From JAKFDI01 sp044508835 (GTDB lineage: Bacteria; Pseudomonadota; Gammaproteobacteria; Burkholderiales; Burkholderiaceae_C): a stretch of DNA of 64,000 nt. The DNA lies in assembly GCA_044508835.1 (NCBI GenBank), contig JBIQHD010000012.1:54331-118330 (forward strand), in the 5' to 3' direction. The position numbers were made by a program, and so were the translations under genes. Below the pieces are notes generated by a model, which did no database searches, was not told where the DNA came from, and saw nothing but the letters and a program-made list of their open reading frames with translations. Positions 47,365 to 55,988 of the stretch are shown one piece after another (position 1 is the stretch's first letter; the number at the start of each line of letters is the position of its first letter).

Positions 47365-48426
47365 TCACTCCGCCCGCGAACTCACGAAGATGTGCCACAC
47401 CGCGATGAACATGGCCGCGATCGTCGGCCCGAGCACGAAGCCGTTGATGCCGAACACCGCCATGCCGCCGAGCGTGGTGATCAGCACCACGTAGTCGGGC
47501 ATGCGCGTGTCCTTGCCCACCAGCACCGGGCGCAGCACGTTGTCCACCAGGCCGATCACCAGCACGCCGTAGGCGATGAGCGCCACGCCCTGCCAGACGT
47601 CGCCGCTGACGACGAGGTAGACCGCCACCGGCGCCCACACCAGGGCCGCGCCCACCGCCGGCAGCAGCGACAGGAAGGCCATCAGCACCGCCCACAGCAC
47701 CGCGGCGTTGATGCCGAGGACCCAGAACGCGACGCCGCCGAGCGCCCCCTGCACGGCGGCCACCAGCAGGTTGCCCTTGACCGTGGCGCGGATGACGGTG
47801 GCGAACTTGCCCAGCAGCTCGTGCGTGTGCTCGGGCGCCAGCGGGATGGCGCGGCGCAGCGTGCGCGCCAGGCCCTCGCCGTCGCGGATCAGGAAGAAGG
47901 CGAGGTACAGCGCGATGAACAGCTTGGCGATGAAGTCGAAGGCGTTCTGGCCGATGCTCAGCGCCTGGGTGGCGATGAACTGGCTGCCCTGCGCCAGCGC
48001 CGCGGCGATGCGCTGCTGCAGCGCGGCGAAGTCGTCGAGCCCCACGCGGTCCAGCAGCGCGTTCACCCACGCCGGCATGGCGTTGAACACCTGCTGGAAG
48101 TACAGCGCCGGGCGGATCTCGCCCGACTGCAGCCGCTGGTAGAGCAGCCCCGCCTCGCGCGCCAGCGAAGCGGTGATCAGCGTCAGCGGCAGCACCACGA
48201 TGACCAGCACCACCAGCAGCGTCAGCAGCGCGGCGGGCGTGCGCCGCCGCTTCATGCGCGGCAGCAGCCGGCGGTACAGCGGCGTGAACAGCAGCGCGAT
48301 GATCGCGCCCCACATGATGGTTCCGTAGAAGGGCAGCAGGATCCAGCCCATCGCCACCGTGATGGCCGCGAGCAGCAGCAGCAGCGCGCGGTTGTCGAGG
48401 TGGTCGTAGCCGTCGGACGATTTCAT
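47365..48426 (-). CDS. AI-2E family transporter
   Basis: A 353-residue integral membrane protein with about eight helices. The final region, LLPAVGAALVWAPVAVYLVVSG and VDNVLRPVLVGKDTRMPDYVVLI, matches the AI-2E/PerM family. ATG 48426 is family-typical; the much longer frame upstream overlaps the TPP enzyme. Substrates in this family are debated, including ions and quorum signals. Confidence 0.9.
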   Translation of the reverse strand: MKSSDGYDHLDNRALLLLLAAITVAMGWILLPFYGTIMWGAIIALLFTPLYRRLLPRMKRRRTPAALLTLLVVLVIVVLPLTLITASLAREAGLLYQRLQSGEIRPALYFQQVFNAMPAWVNALLDRVGLDDFAALQQRIAAALAQGSQFIATQALSIGQNAFDFIAKLFIALYLAFFLIRDGEGLARTLRRAIPLAPEHTHELLGKFATVIRATVKGNLLVAAVQGALGGVAFWVLGINAAVLWAVLMAFLSLLPAVGAALVWAPVAVYLVVSGDVWQGVALIAYGVLVIGLVDNVLRPVLVGKDTRMPDYVVLITTLGGMAVFGINGFVLGPTIAAMFIAVWHIFVSSRAE

Positions 48427-48551
48427 GGTCGGGTCGGAGGAATGCGCCCGGTGCGGGCGGACGCCATCGTATCGGGCGCGCGGCCCGCGGGGGCGCCCGC
48501 CGTCCGGGCGAGGCGCTGCGGCGCCTTCGGGCCGGCGGCCGATCCCGTACG

Positions 48552-50354
48552 TCAGCCCCGGCGCTTGGCCCGGCCGCCGGCCAGGCCGTCCCACCACTCG
48601 CGCGCGGTGGCGGTCACCACCTCGATGGCCTGCGGGTCGCCGGCCAGCAGCGCCCGCGCATAGGCGCGCGCCTGCTTCGCGTCGACGTGCGGCGGCAGCG
48701 GCGGCACGTTGGGATCGGTCACCATCTCCAGCACCACCGGCCGGTCGGCGGCGAGCGCTTCGTCCCAGGCGGCGGCGATGCCGTCGGGCCGGTCGACGCG
48801 GATGCCGTGCAGGCCCAGCATGCGCGCGTAGTCCGCGTAGGGGAACGGCGGCAGGTCCTGCGAATCCTCGAACTTCGGGTCGCCCGCGGCACGCTCCTCC
48901 CAGGTCACCATGTTGAGGTCGCCGTTGTGCAGCACCATCACGACGAGCGAAGGGTTCCGCCAGCGCCGCCAGTCGCGGGCGATGGTGACGAGGCCGTTGA
49001 TGCCGTTCATCTGCATCGCGCCGTCGCCCGCGAGGGCGACCACCGGCCGCCCGGGATGCGCGTACTTCGCCGCGATGGCATAGGGCACGGCCGGCCCCAT
49101 GGTGGCCAGGCCGCCCGAGAGCGAGCCCATCATGCCGTCGCGCAGCTTCAGGTCGCGCGCGTACCACGCGGCCGAGGTGCCGGAGTCGCAGGTGAGGATG
49201 CAGCCGTCCGGCAGCCGCGGCGACAGCTCCCAGAACACGCGCTGCGGGTTGATGGGCTTCGCCTCGTTCATCGCGCGCGCCTCGAGCACCTGCCACCAGC
49301 GCGCCACGTTGGCCTCGATCTCCTCGCGCCAGCCGCGGTCCGTCTTCTGCTCCAGCAGCGGCAGCAGCGCCTGCAGGGTGGCGCGGCTGTCGCCGACGAG
49401 GTTCACTTCCATCGGGTAGCGGATCGACAGCCGCCGCCCGTCCAGGTCGACCTGCACGCCGCGCGCCTGGCCTTCCTTCGGCAGGAACTCGGCGTACGGA
49501 AAGCTCGACCCCACCATCAGCAGCGTGTCGCAGCCGTTCATCATCTGCCAGCTCGGCTGCGTGCCCAGCAGGCCGATGGCGCCGGTGACGAAGGGCAGCG
49601 CGTCGGGCACCGCGGCCTTGCCGAGCAGCGCCTTGGCGATGCCAGCGCCGAGGCGCTCGGCCGTCTGCACCAGCTCGCCGCCCGCATGCAGCGCGCCGGC
49701 GCCGGCGAGGATGGCCACGCACCGGCCGGCGTTGAGCACCTCGGCGGCGGCGCGCAGGTCGGCCTCGGCCGGGCGGACGGCGGCGCCGGTCGCACCGATG
49801 CCGCTGTGCACGGTGCCGTGCGCGCGCGGCGGCGTCTGCACCGCATCCAGCGTCTGCAGGTCGTTCGGCACGATGAGGCAGGTCACCGTGCGCTGGTCGC
49901 GCGCGATGCGCATGGCGCGGTCGACGAGGTGGCGCGCCTGCGCCGGCACCGTCGCCATGTGCACGTACTCGTGCGCCACGTCCTTGAACAGGCTGAGCAG
50001 GTCGACCTCCTGCTGGTAGTCGCCGCCGAGCGCGCTGCGCGCCTGCTGGCCGACGATGGCCAGCACCGGCTGGTGGTCGGCCTTCGCGTCGTACAGGCCG
50101 TTGAGCAGGTGGATGGCGCCCGGCCCCGAGGTCGCCAGGCACACGCCCACCTCGCCGGTGAACCTGGCGTGCGCCGTCGCCATGAAGGCGGCCAGCTCCT
50201 CGTGGCGCGCCTGCACGAAGTCGATGCGCTCGCTCGCCCGGTCGAGCGCGGCCATCAGCCCGTTGATGCCGTCGCCCGGGTAGCCGTAGATGCGGCGCAC
50301 GCCCCAGTCGTGCAGGCGTTGCAGCATCTGGTCGCTGACGGTCGTCGTGCCCAT
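48552..50354 (-). CDS. Thiamine pyrophosphate-requiring enzyme (pyruvate oxidase/dehydrogenase-like)
   Basis: A 600-residue three-domain TPP enzyme. HEELAAFMATAHARFTGEVG provides the catalytic Glu region, TSGPGAIHLLNG is the PYR-domain motif, and GDGAMQMNGINGLVTIARDW with LHNGDLNMV supplies the TPP-binding GDG...N. FAD-binding is likely by family (PoxB). ATG 50354 is used; upstream open frame is noise. Whether it is a pyruvate oxidase or a different decarboxylase is not clear. Confidence 0.9.
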   Translation of the reverse strand: MGTTTVSDQMLQRLHDWGVRRIYGYPGDGINGLMAALDRASERIDFVQARHEELAAFMATAHARFTGEVGVCLATSGPGAIHLLNGLYDAKADHQPVLAIVGQQARSALGGDYQQEVDLLSLFKDVAHEYVHMATVPAQARHLVDRAMRIARDQRTVTCLIVPNDLQTLDAVQTPPRAHGTVHSGIGATGAAVRPAEADLRAAAEVLNAGRCVAILAGAGALHAGGELVQTAERLGAGIAKALLGKAAVPDALPFVTGAIGLLGTQPSWQMMNGCDTLLMVGSSFPYAEFLPKEGQARGVQVDLDGRRLSIRYPMEVNLVGDSRATLQALLPLLEQKTDRGWREEIEANVARWWQVLEARAMNEAKPINPQRVFWELSPRLPDGCILTCDSGTSAAWYARDLKLRDGMMGSLSGGLATMGPAVPYAIAAKYAHPGRPVVALAGDGAMQMNGINGLVTIARDWRRWRNPSLVVMVLHNGDLNMVTWEERAAGDPKFEDSQDLPPFPYADYARMLGLHGIRVDRPDGIAAAWDEALAADRPVVLEMVTDPNVPPLPPHVDAKQARAYARALLAGDPQAIEVVTATAREWWDGLAGGRAKRRG

Positions 50355-50429
50355 GGTCGGCCTCCGTTCGATGAAGCACGGGCGCGGCAAGCGCCGTGCC
50401 TTCGCGCGGCGGGCGTGTATGGTGGCCGC

Positions 50430-50753
50430 ATGTCCGACGGCTCCCAGATCCTCGTCCCCGATTCCTTCGTCGCCGTGTACAGCGACGCGCGCCGCCGCCT
50501 GACCGCGACGCGCGACGTGGTCGCCGCGCGCTACGAGCTGTGCGAGGACCTGGCGACGATGCTCGTCGACCATGGCCGCGCGGTGCACTTGCGCGACGGC
50601 GTCGACGAGGGCGAGATCCTCGACCGCTGCCTGCGGGGCCTGCTCGCGCCGCCGGCCGAGGTGTCGCCGGCCGAGGCCGAATGGGTGGTCCGGCGCACGG
50701 CGGAGCTGCTCGGCTGGGCGTGGGCGCCGCCGCCGTCTCAAGATCCCGGCTGA
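50430..50753 (+). CDS. Small conserved hypothetical protein
   Basis: A 107-residue protein, unrecognised function. SQILVPDSFVAVYSDARRRLTATRDVVAARYELCEDLATML is a stretch I believe recurs in Burkholderiales hypotheticals, but this is from memory. TATGGT (50418-50423) is six bases from the ATG, implying a near leaderless transcript. It is 36 nt ahead of the HD-GYP gene in the same direction and diverges from the TPP-enzyme gene. Confidence 0.65.
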   Translation: MSDGSQILVPDSFVAVYSDARRRLTATRDVVAARYELCEDLATMLVDHGRAVHLRDGVDEGEILDRCLRGLLAPPAEVSPAEAEWVVRRTAELLGWAWAPPPSQDPG

Positions 50754-50789
50754 GCGGCCGATGAAGAGAAGTTCACTTCCTGACCCGTC

Positions 50790-52007
50790 GTGCTAAAGAA
50801 AATCCCGGTTGGACAGCTTCGTGTCGGGGTGCACGTCCACGAGTTCTGCGGCTCCTGGATGGACCACCCGTTCTGGCGCACGAAATTCACCGTTCGCAGC
50901 GCCGAGGAGCTCGAGCGCATCCGCGCGAGCGGCGTCGAGGAGGTGGTGATCGACACCGCCAAGGGCCTGGACGTCCTGCCGCCGGCGAGCCCGCCGACGC
51001 CCGCGGCCAAGCCCGAACCCGACCCCGTGCCCGCGCCCGCCTCGGCCCCGCGCAAGGGGCCGCCGGCGCGCGGCGCGCAGGCGCTGGCCGAAGCCGCCGC
51101 GCTCTACCGGACCTCGGTGCCGCAGATCCGCAACCTGTTCGGCGAGGCCCGGCTGGGCCGCGCCGTCGGCACCGAGGACTTCCTGCCGCTGGTCGACGGC
51201 GTGACCGATTCGGTGCTGCGCGACCCGGCGGCGCTGATCAGCGTGGCGCGCCTCAAGCAGCGCGACGACTACACCTACATGCACTCGATGGCGGTGTGCG
51301 CGCTGATGGTGGCGCTGGCGCGCCAGCTCGGCCTGCCCGAGGACCAGGTGCGCACGGCCGGCATGGCGGGCATGATGCACGACCTCGGCAAGGCGGTGAT
51401 GCCGCTCGACGTGCTCAACAAGCCCGGCAAGCTGACCGACGAGGAATACGCCGTCATGAAGGCCCACCCCGAGCGCGGGCACGAGATGCTGCGCGACAGC
51501 GGCAGCGCCGGCCCGATGGTGCTCGACGTCTGCCTGCACCACCACGAGAAGGTGGACGGCACCGGCTACCCGCACCGCCTCGCGGGCAACGCCATCAGCC
51601 TGTTCGCCAAGATGGGCGCGGTGTGCGACGTGTACGACGCGGTCACCTCGGTGCGCCCCTACAAGGACGGCTGGGACCCGGCCGAGGCCTTGCGCCGCAT
51701 GGCGCAGTGGAGCGGCCACTTCGAGCCCGTCGTGTTCCAGGCCTTCATCAAGACCGTGGGCATCTACCCCATCGGCTCGCTGGTGCGGCTGCAGTCGGGC
51801 CGGCTGGCGGTGGTGACGGGGCAGCACCCCGGATCGCTGCTCACGCCGAAGGTGAAGGCGTTCTTCAGCACGCGCGCCAACCTGCGCATGGAGCCCGAGG
51901 AGCTCGACCTCGGCCACCCGCGCTGCCAGGACAAGATCGTCGGCTGCGAGCCGCCGGAGAAGTGGGGCTTCAAGGGGCTCGACCTGCTGTGGCAGGCGCC
52001 GGCGTAG
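50790..52007 (+). CDS. HD-GYP domain cyclic-di-GMP phosphodiesterase
   Basis: A 405-residue protein. An N-terminal DUF3391-like domain (KIPVGQLRVGVHVHEFCGSW) is linked through a Pro/Ala-rich stretch to an HD-GYP domain. MMHDLGKAVMP carries the HD pair and HHHEKVDGTGYPHRL is the HD-GYP signature. It should hydrolyse c-di-GMP and so could antagonise the biofilm programme encoded upstream in the XrtA locus. GTG 50790 has no ribosome site; an 11-codon out-of-frame ORF (50761-50796) overlaps the start. Confidence 0.92.
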   Translation: MLKKIPVGQLRVGVHVHEFCGSWMDHPFWRTKFTVRSAEELERIRASGVEEVVIDTAKGLDVLPPASPPTPAAKPEPDPVPAPASAPRKGPPARGAQALAEAAALYRTSVPQIRNLFGEARLGRAVGTEDFLPLVDGVTDSVLRDPAALISVARLKQRDDYTYMHSMAVCALMVALARQLGLPEDQVRTAGMAGMMHDLGKAVMPLDVLNKPGKLTDEEYAVMKAHPERGHEMLRDSGSAGPMVLDVCLHHHEKVDGTGYPHRLAGNAISLFAKMGAVCDVYDAVTSVRPYKDGWDPAEALRRMAQWSGHFEPVVFQAFIKTVGIYPIGSLVRLQSGRLAVVTGQHPGSLLTPKVKAFFSTRANLRMEPEELDLGHPRCQDKIVGCEPPEKWGFKGLDLLWQAPA

Positions 52008-52078
52008 GCGCCGGCACCACTGCGCCTGGCGCGGCGCCTGCCTGGCGTGCCGGGCCCGGCCCCCGGAGAAACGAGGCC

Positions 52079-52112
52079 TTGCGCGGAATACTGATGTTTC
52101 ATACAGTATTCC
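52079..52112 (+). promoter_or_regulatory. LexA-controlled promoter (SOS box) of a small peptide gene
   Basis: TACTGATGTTTCATACAGTA (52089-52108) matches the LexA box TACTG-N10-CAGTA at every outer position. The wider inverted repeat GGAATACTG...CAGTATTCC (52085-52112) is perfect. A promoter overlaps it: TTGCGC (52079-52084), 17-base spacer, TACAGT (52102-52107), so LexA would cover the spacer and -10. The next open frame is the 26-residue peptide at 52137. Confidence 0.85.
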
Positions 52113-52136
52113 TTCCGCACCCCCAGGAGACCGGCC

Positions 52137-52217
52137 ATGCATCACCAGCCCCGCTACCTCTTCCGCCCCGCCCGGCCGGCGCCCGCCTGGCTGCGGCGCC
52201 TCTGGTCCTGGCTCTGA
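52137..52217 (+). CDS. Predicted SOS-induced 26-residue Trp/Arg-rich peptide
   Basis: A short gene missed by length-limited callers. AGGAGA (52125-52130) is six bases ahead of the ATG, and a LexA-controlled promoter with a leader of about 23 nt lies upstream, so the unit is complete. The peptide has five Arg, three Trp, two His and no acidic residue (net charge about +5). The C-terminal half AWLRRLWSWL is amphipathic. The N-terminal half is Pro/Arg-rich. There is no full-length membrane helix, unlike TisB. A type I toxin, an SOS regulator or a membrane-active peptide are all possible. I recognise no known family. Confidence 0.6.
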   Translation: MHHQPRYLFRPARPAPAWLRRLWSWL

Positions 52218-52283
52218 GCCTTCCCGCGATGCCGAAAGGCGGAGCCGCGGCAGGGCAGCGCCCGCCTCGGCCGCCCGGTCGCC

Positions 52284-53240
52284 TCAGGAATCCTGCAACG
52301 CCGGCCGCGGGCCCTGGCCGGCCTGCGCCGCTTCGGCGGCCGCCGAGGCAGCCTCCCGCAACTGCTGCTTGAAGCGCGCGGCCACGGCCGATTCCTCGTC
52401 ATCGAGCCGCCACAGCATGCCGACCGGCTGCAGCGCGGCCGCATCGACGACGGGCCGCGCGCACAGCCGCCTGGCCGCGCATTCGACGGCCACGAGGTCC
52501 GGCGCCATCAGCGTGACGCAGTCGCCCGCCATCACCATGGCCTTGATGGCCGGCACCGAGTTGCTGCTCACGCCCCCCTCGGGCCACGCCAGCCCGGCGG
52601 CCTCGAACACGATCTCCATCTGCCGCCGGAACGCGCTGCCGCCGGCGGGCAGCGCCCAGCGCTGGCCGGCGAGGTCGGCCATGCGCACGCTGCGGCGCTG
52701 CGCCAGCGGGTGATCGGGGTGCGCGATCAACACCCATTCGGCGTCGCCCAGCACCTCGTGCGCCACGTCGGCGGGCAGGCCGGCGGGCACGCGTGACACC
52801 ACCAGGTCGAGCTCGCGTGCGCGCAGCTGCGCCAGCAGCTCGTCGTCCAGCCCTTCGACGAGCGAGACGTCCAGCCCGGGCGCCTGCCGCAGCAGGGCGG
52901 CCACCGCCTGCGGGGCCAGCGACGCGCCGGTGACGGGCGTGATCCCCACGCGCAGCGACCCGGCGAGCCCGGCCGTGTGCAGCCGCGCTTCTTCCTTGCT
53001 GCGCGCGAGCACGGCCTCCAGCGCGCGCGCCTGGAACGCGAGGGTTTCCCCGAGCGGCGTGAGGCGCGCGCCGTGGCGGTCACGCTCCATCAGGCGCACG
53101 CCGCCCAGCCCGTGCTCGAGCTGCGCGATGCTTTGCGACAGGCCGGGCTGCGACACGTTCAGCGCCTCGGCCGCCGCGCTGAACGAGCCGTGGCGGGCCA
53201 CGGCAAGCAGATCGAGCAGGCGGCGTGGGTCGATGCGCAT
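52284..53240 (-). CDS. LysR-type transcriptional regulator (divergent from the FAH operon)
   Basis: A 318-residue LysR regulator. The winged helix-turn-helix spans VARHGSFSAAAEALNVSQPGLSQSI; the effector domain follows with SLRVGITPVTGASLAP. The C-terminal tail is Ala-rich. It diverges from the FAH-SDR-FAH-Bug-HCDH operon across 187 nt and probably regulates it. Confidence 0.93.
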   Translation of the reverse strand: MRIDPRRLLDLLAVARHGSFSAAAEALNVSQPGLSQSIAQLEHGLGGVRLMERDRHGARLTPLGETLAFQARALEAVLARSKEEARLHTAGLAGSLRVGITPVTGASLAPQAVAALLRQAPGLDVSLVEGLDDELLAQLRARELDLVVSRVPAGLPADVAHEVLGDAEWVLIAHPDHPLAQRRSVRMADLAGQRWALPAGGSAFRRQMEIVFEAAGLAWPEGGVSSNSVPAIKAMVMAGDCVTLMAPDLVAVECAARRLCARPVVDAAALQPVGMLWRLDDEESAVAARFKQQLREAASAAAEAAQAGQGPRPALQDS

Positions 53241-53427
53241 GGTGGCGGAATTCTAGGGACCGCCCCGGCGGCGCCGGCCCGCGGCCGCCTTCCATAAGCG
53301 CAGGCGATCGCGCATGCAAGAACGCGTATTGGACTGCGCCCCGGCGCCTCCACAGAATGCGCCGCACCTGCAGTTCCCGCCAACCACGACAACGCGCCGG
53401 TGCCGGTCGGCGCGCGGAGACACCCTC

Positions 53428-54324
53428 ATGAAACTCGCGACGTTCACCAAGGACGGGCAGACCCGGGTCGGCATCGTCGAAGACGACACCGTCGCCGTCG
53501 TCGACATCGCCGACATGCGCGCCCTGTTCGAGCTTGGTGGCAAGGTCGCCGACCAGGCGGACCAGCGCCGCACGGGGCAGCGCCATGCGCTGTCGTCGGT
53601 CCGGCTCAACGCGCCCATCATCCCGAAGAAGATCTACCACACGGCCGGCAACTACGCCGAGCACGGCGAGGAGGGCAAGCGCGCCAACTGGGTGGCGGAG
53701 ATCCACCCCTGGATCATGTTCTTCCAGAACCCGGACGCGATCATCGGGCCCGACGATCCCGTCATCTACCCCGAGCACCTCACCAGGGAGCTGGACTACG
53801 AGCTGGAGTTCTGCGCCGTCATCGGCAAGCCGGGCAAGCACCTGACGGTGGAAGAGGCCGGCGACCACATCGCCGGCTACGTGATCTTCAACGACATCAC
53901 GGCGCGCGACATCCAGCGCCGCGAGATGAAGTCCAAGAACTTCGTGTTCAGCAAGTCGATCGACAGCTTCTGCCCCTTCGGCCCGTGGATCGTCACCGCC
54001 GACGAGATCCCCGACCCGTACGACCTGGACCTGCTGCTCACCGTCAACGGGGAGAAGCGCCAGGTCTCGAACACGCGCAACCTGCTCGTCACGCTGCCGC
54101 AGCTGATCGCCAAGTTCTCGCCCACGGGCTATTCGGCCGGCGACATCCTCACCACCGGCACGGTCTCGGGCGTGGCCGCCTTCAGCGCCGACCCGGCGGC
54201 CTGGTACCTCAAGCCCGGCGACGTGATCGAGGCGCACATCGAGAAGATCGGCACGCTGCGCAACCGCGTGGTCGGCTGGCAGGAGGCCTACGGCAAGCCC
54301 GCTCGCGCGTGGGAGGGCTTCTGA
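53428..54324 (+). CDS. Fumarylacetoacetate hydrolase family protein
   Basis: A 298-residue FAH-fold enzyme. ELDYELEFCAVIGKPGK supplies the metal-binding Glu-x-Glu, and GYVIFNDITARDIQ and DILTTGTVSGVA are family core segments. It hydrolyses or tautomerises a 2,4-diketo or 2-hydroxydienoate intermediate of aromatic degradation. CGGAGA precedes the ATG at a suitable distance. First gene of the operon; a two-base gap separates it from the SDR gene. Confidence 0.92.
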   Translation: MKLATFTKDGQTRVGIVEDDTVAVVDIADMRALFELGGKVADQADQRRTGQRHALSSVRLNAPIIPKKIYHTAGNYAEHGEEGKRANWVAEIHPWIMFFQNPDAIIGPDDPVIYPEHLTRELDYELEFCAVIGKPGKHLTVEEAGDHIAGYVIFNDITARDIQRREMKSKNFVFSKSIDSFCPFGPWIVTADEIPDPYDLDLLLTVNGEKRQVSNTRNLLVTLPQLIAKFSPTGYSAGDILTTGTVSGVAAFSADPAAWYLKPGDVIEAHIEKIGTLRNRVVGWQEAYGKPARAWEGF

Positions 54325-54326
54325 CC

Positions 54327-55094
54327 ATGGCGCGCTTCGAGGGGCAGACCGTGATGGTCACCGGCGCCGGCCGCGGCTTCGGCGCCGTGCTGGCGCTGGC
54401 GTTCGCGCGCGAAGGCGCCGACGTCGTCGTGCACTACAACAGCTCGGCGGCCGGCGCCGAGGAAACCGCCGCCGCGGTGCGCGCGCTGGGCCGGCGCGCG
54501 CTGCTGGTGCGCGGCGACATCGCGAGCCTGGCCGACGTGCAGCGCCTGACGCGCGAAGCCTGGGACGGCATGGGCCGCGTGGACGTGCTGGTCAACAACG
54601 TCGGCGACATGGCGAGCGACCAGCGGTCCTGGCGCGAGCTCGACGAGAAGGTCGTGGACCACACGCTGGCCGTGGACATCAAGGGCACGATGTTCATGAT
54701 CCACGAGGTGGGCCTGCGCATGATCGACGGCGCGGGCGGCGCGATCGTCAACATCGGCTCGCAGGTGGTCATCGCCGGCAGCCCGCGCGCGCCGCAGTAC
54801 GCGGCGGCGAAGTACGGCGTCATCGGCCTGACCAAGTCGTACGCGCGGGCGCTGGCGCCCAAGGTGCGCGTGAACACGCTGGGCGCGGCCTTCATGGAGA
54901 CCGAGGCGCTGATGAACCGCCACGACTGGAAGAACGGCCGGCGCGAGGAAGTGCTCCGGCAGACCCCGCTGGCGCGCATCGCCAAGCCGGAGGACATGGT
55001 CGGGCCGACCCTGTTCCTGGCCGCCGCAGATTCCAGCCACATGACCGGCCAGTTCCTGCTGTGCAACGGCGGGCTGGCGATGGTCGGGGCCTGA
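54327..55094 (+). CDS. Short-chain dehydrogenase/reductase
   Basis: A 255-residue classical SDR. TGAGRGFGA is the cofactor loop, NNVGDM the adjacent Asn motif, NIGSQV the Ser position and YAAAK the Tyr-Lys pair. It likely oxidises or reduces a carbonyl intermediate in the same pathway. ATG 54327 is two bases after the FAH stop; GGAGGGCTT upstream overlaps that stop. Confidence 0.92.
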   Translation: MARFEGQTVMVTGAGRGFGAVLALAFAREGADVVVHYNSSAAGAEETAAAVRALGRRALLVRGDIASLADVQRLTREAWDGMGRVDVLVNNVGDMASDQRSWRELDEKVVDHTLAVDIKGTMFMIHEVGLRMIDGAGGAIVNIGSQVVIAGSPRAPQYAAAKYGVIGLTKSYARALAPKVRVNTLGAAFMETEALMNRHDWKNGRREEVLRQTPLARIAKPEDMVGPTLFLAAADSSHMTGQFLLCNGGLAMVGA

Positions 55095-55101
55095 GCGCGC
55101 C

Positions 55102-55953
55102 ATGCGGTTCGTCTGCTACCTGCGCGGCGGAACGCCGCGGCTGGCCGTCGTGGGCGGCGAGTCGGCCGTCGACCTGGCCGCCGATCTGCGCGCCGAACTC
55201 GCCGCCGGGCGCGACCCCGTCGCCGCCGGCCGCGCGGCCCTCGCCTCGGGCGCGGCGCGCCTCCCGCTCGCCTCGCTGACCCTGGCCCCGCCGGTGCCCG
55301 AGCCCGGCAAGGTCGTCTGCCTGGGCCTGAACTACTTCGACCACGCCAAGGAGAGCGGGCGCGACAAGCCCGACTACCCCTGGTTCTTCCTGCGCGGCAA
55401 GAGCTCCCTGATGGGGCACGGCCAGCCGGCGCTGCGCCCCAGGGTGTCGGACAAGCTCGACTACGAAGCCGAGCTCGCGCTCGTGATCGGGCGCACCGTG
55501 CCGCGGCACGTGAAGCGCGAGGACGCGCTGCCCTATGTCTTCGGCTACAGCTGCTTCAACGACATCTCGGTGCGTGACTACCAGAAGCGCACCTCGCAGT
55601 GGACCATCGGCAAGAACTTCGACGCCACCGGCGGCTTCGGCCCGGTACTCGTCACGGCCGACGAGCTGCCGCCCGGCGCGGCCGGCCTGCGCATCAGCGC
55701 CCGGCTCAACGGCCGGGTCATGCAGGACGCGAACACCCGCGACATGATCTTCCCGGTGGACGAGACGATCGCGCTGCTGGCCGAATGCATGACGCTCGAA
55801 CCCGGCGACGTGGTGGTGATGGGCACGCCCGCGGGCGTGGGCCAGTCGCGCACGCCGCCGGTGTGGATGAAGCCGGACGACGTGGTCGAGGTCGAGATCG
55901 AGGGGATCGGGACCCTCGGCCACCGCATCGCCGACGAGGCATCCGGAACATAG
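55102..55953 (+). CDS. Second fumarylacetoacetate hydrolase family protein
   Basis: A 283-residue FAH-fold enzyme of a different subgroup from the first. VVCLGLNYFDHAKESGRD is near the N-terminus of the catalytic domain, LDYEAELALVIGRTVPR has the metal-binding Glu-x-Glu, and YSCFNDISVRDYQKR follows. DVVVMGTPAGVG closes the core. Two paralogous hydrolases in one operon suggest successive steps on one ring-cleavage product. Confidence 0.92.
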   Translation: MRFVCYLRGGTPRLAVVGGESAVDLAADLRAELAAGRDPVAAGRAALASGAARLPLASLTLAPPVPEPGKVVCLGLNYFDHAKESGRDKPDYPWFFLRGKSSLMGHGQPALRPRVSDKLDYEAELALVIGRTVPRHVKREDALPYVFGYSCFNDISVRDYQKRTSQWTIGKNFDATGGFGPVLVTADELPPGAAGLRISARLNGRVMQDANTRDMIFPVDETIALLAECMTLEPGDVVVMGTPAGVGQSRTPPVWMKPDDVVEVEIEGIGTLGHRIADEASGT

Positions 55954-55988
55954 ATCGCAAAGCGACCCACGACGAAGGAGACAACGAC

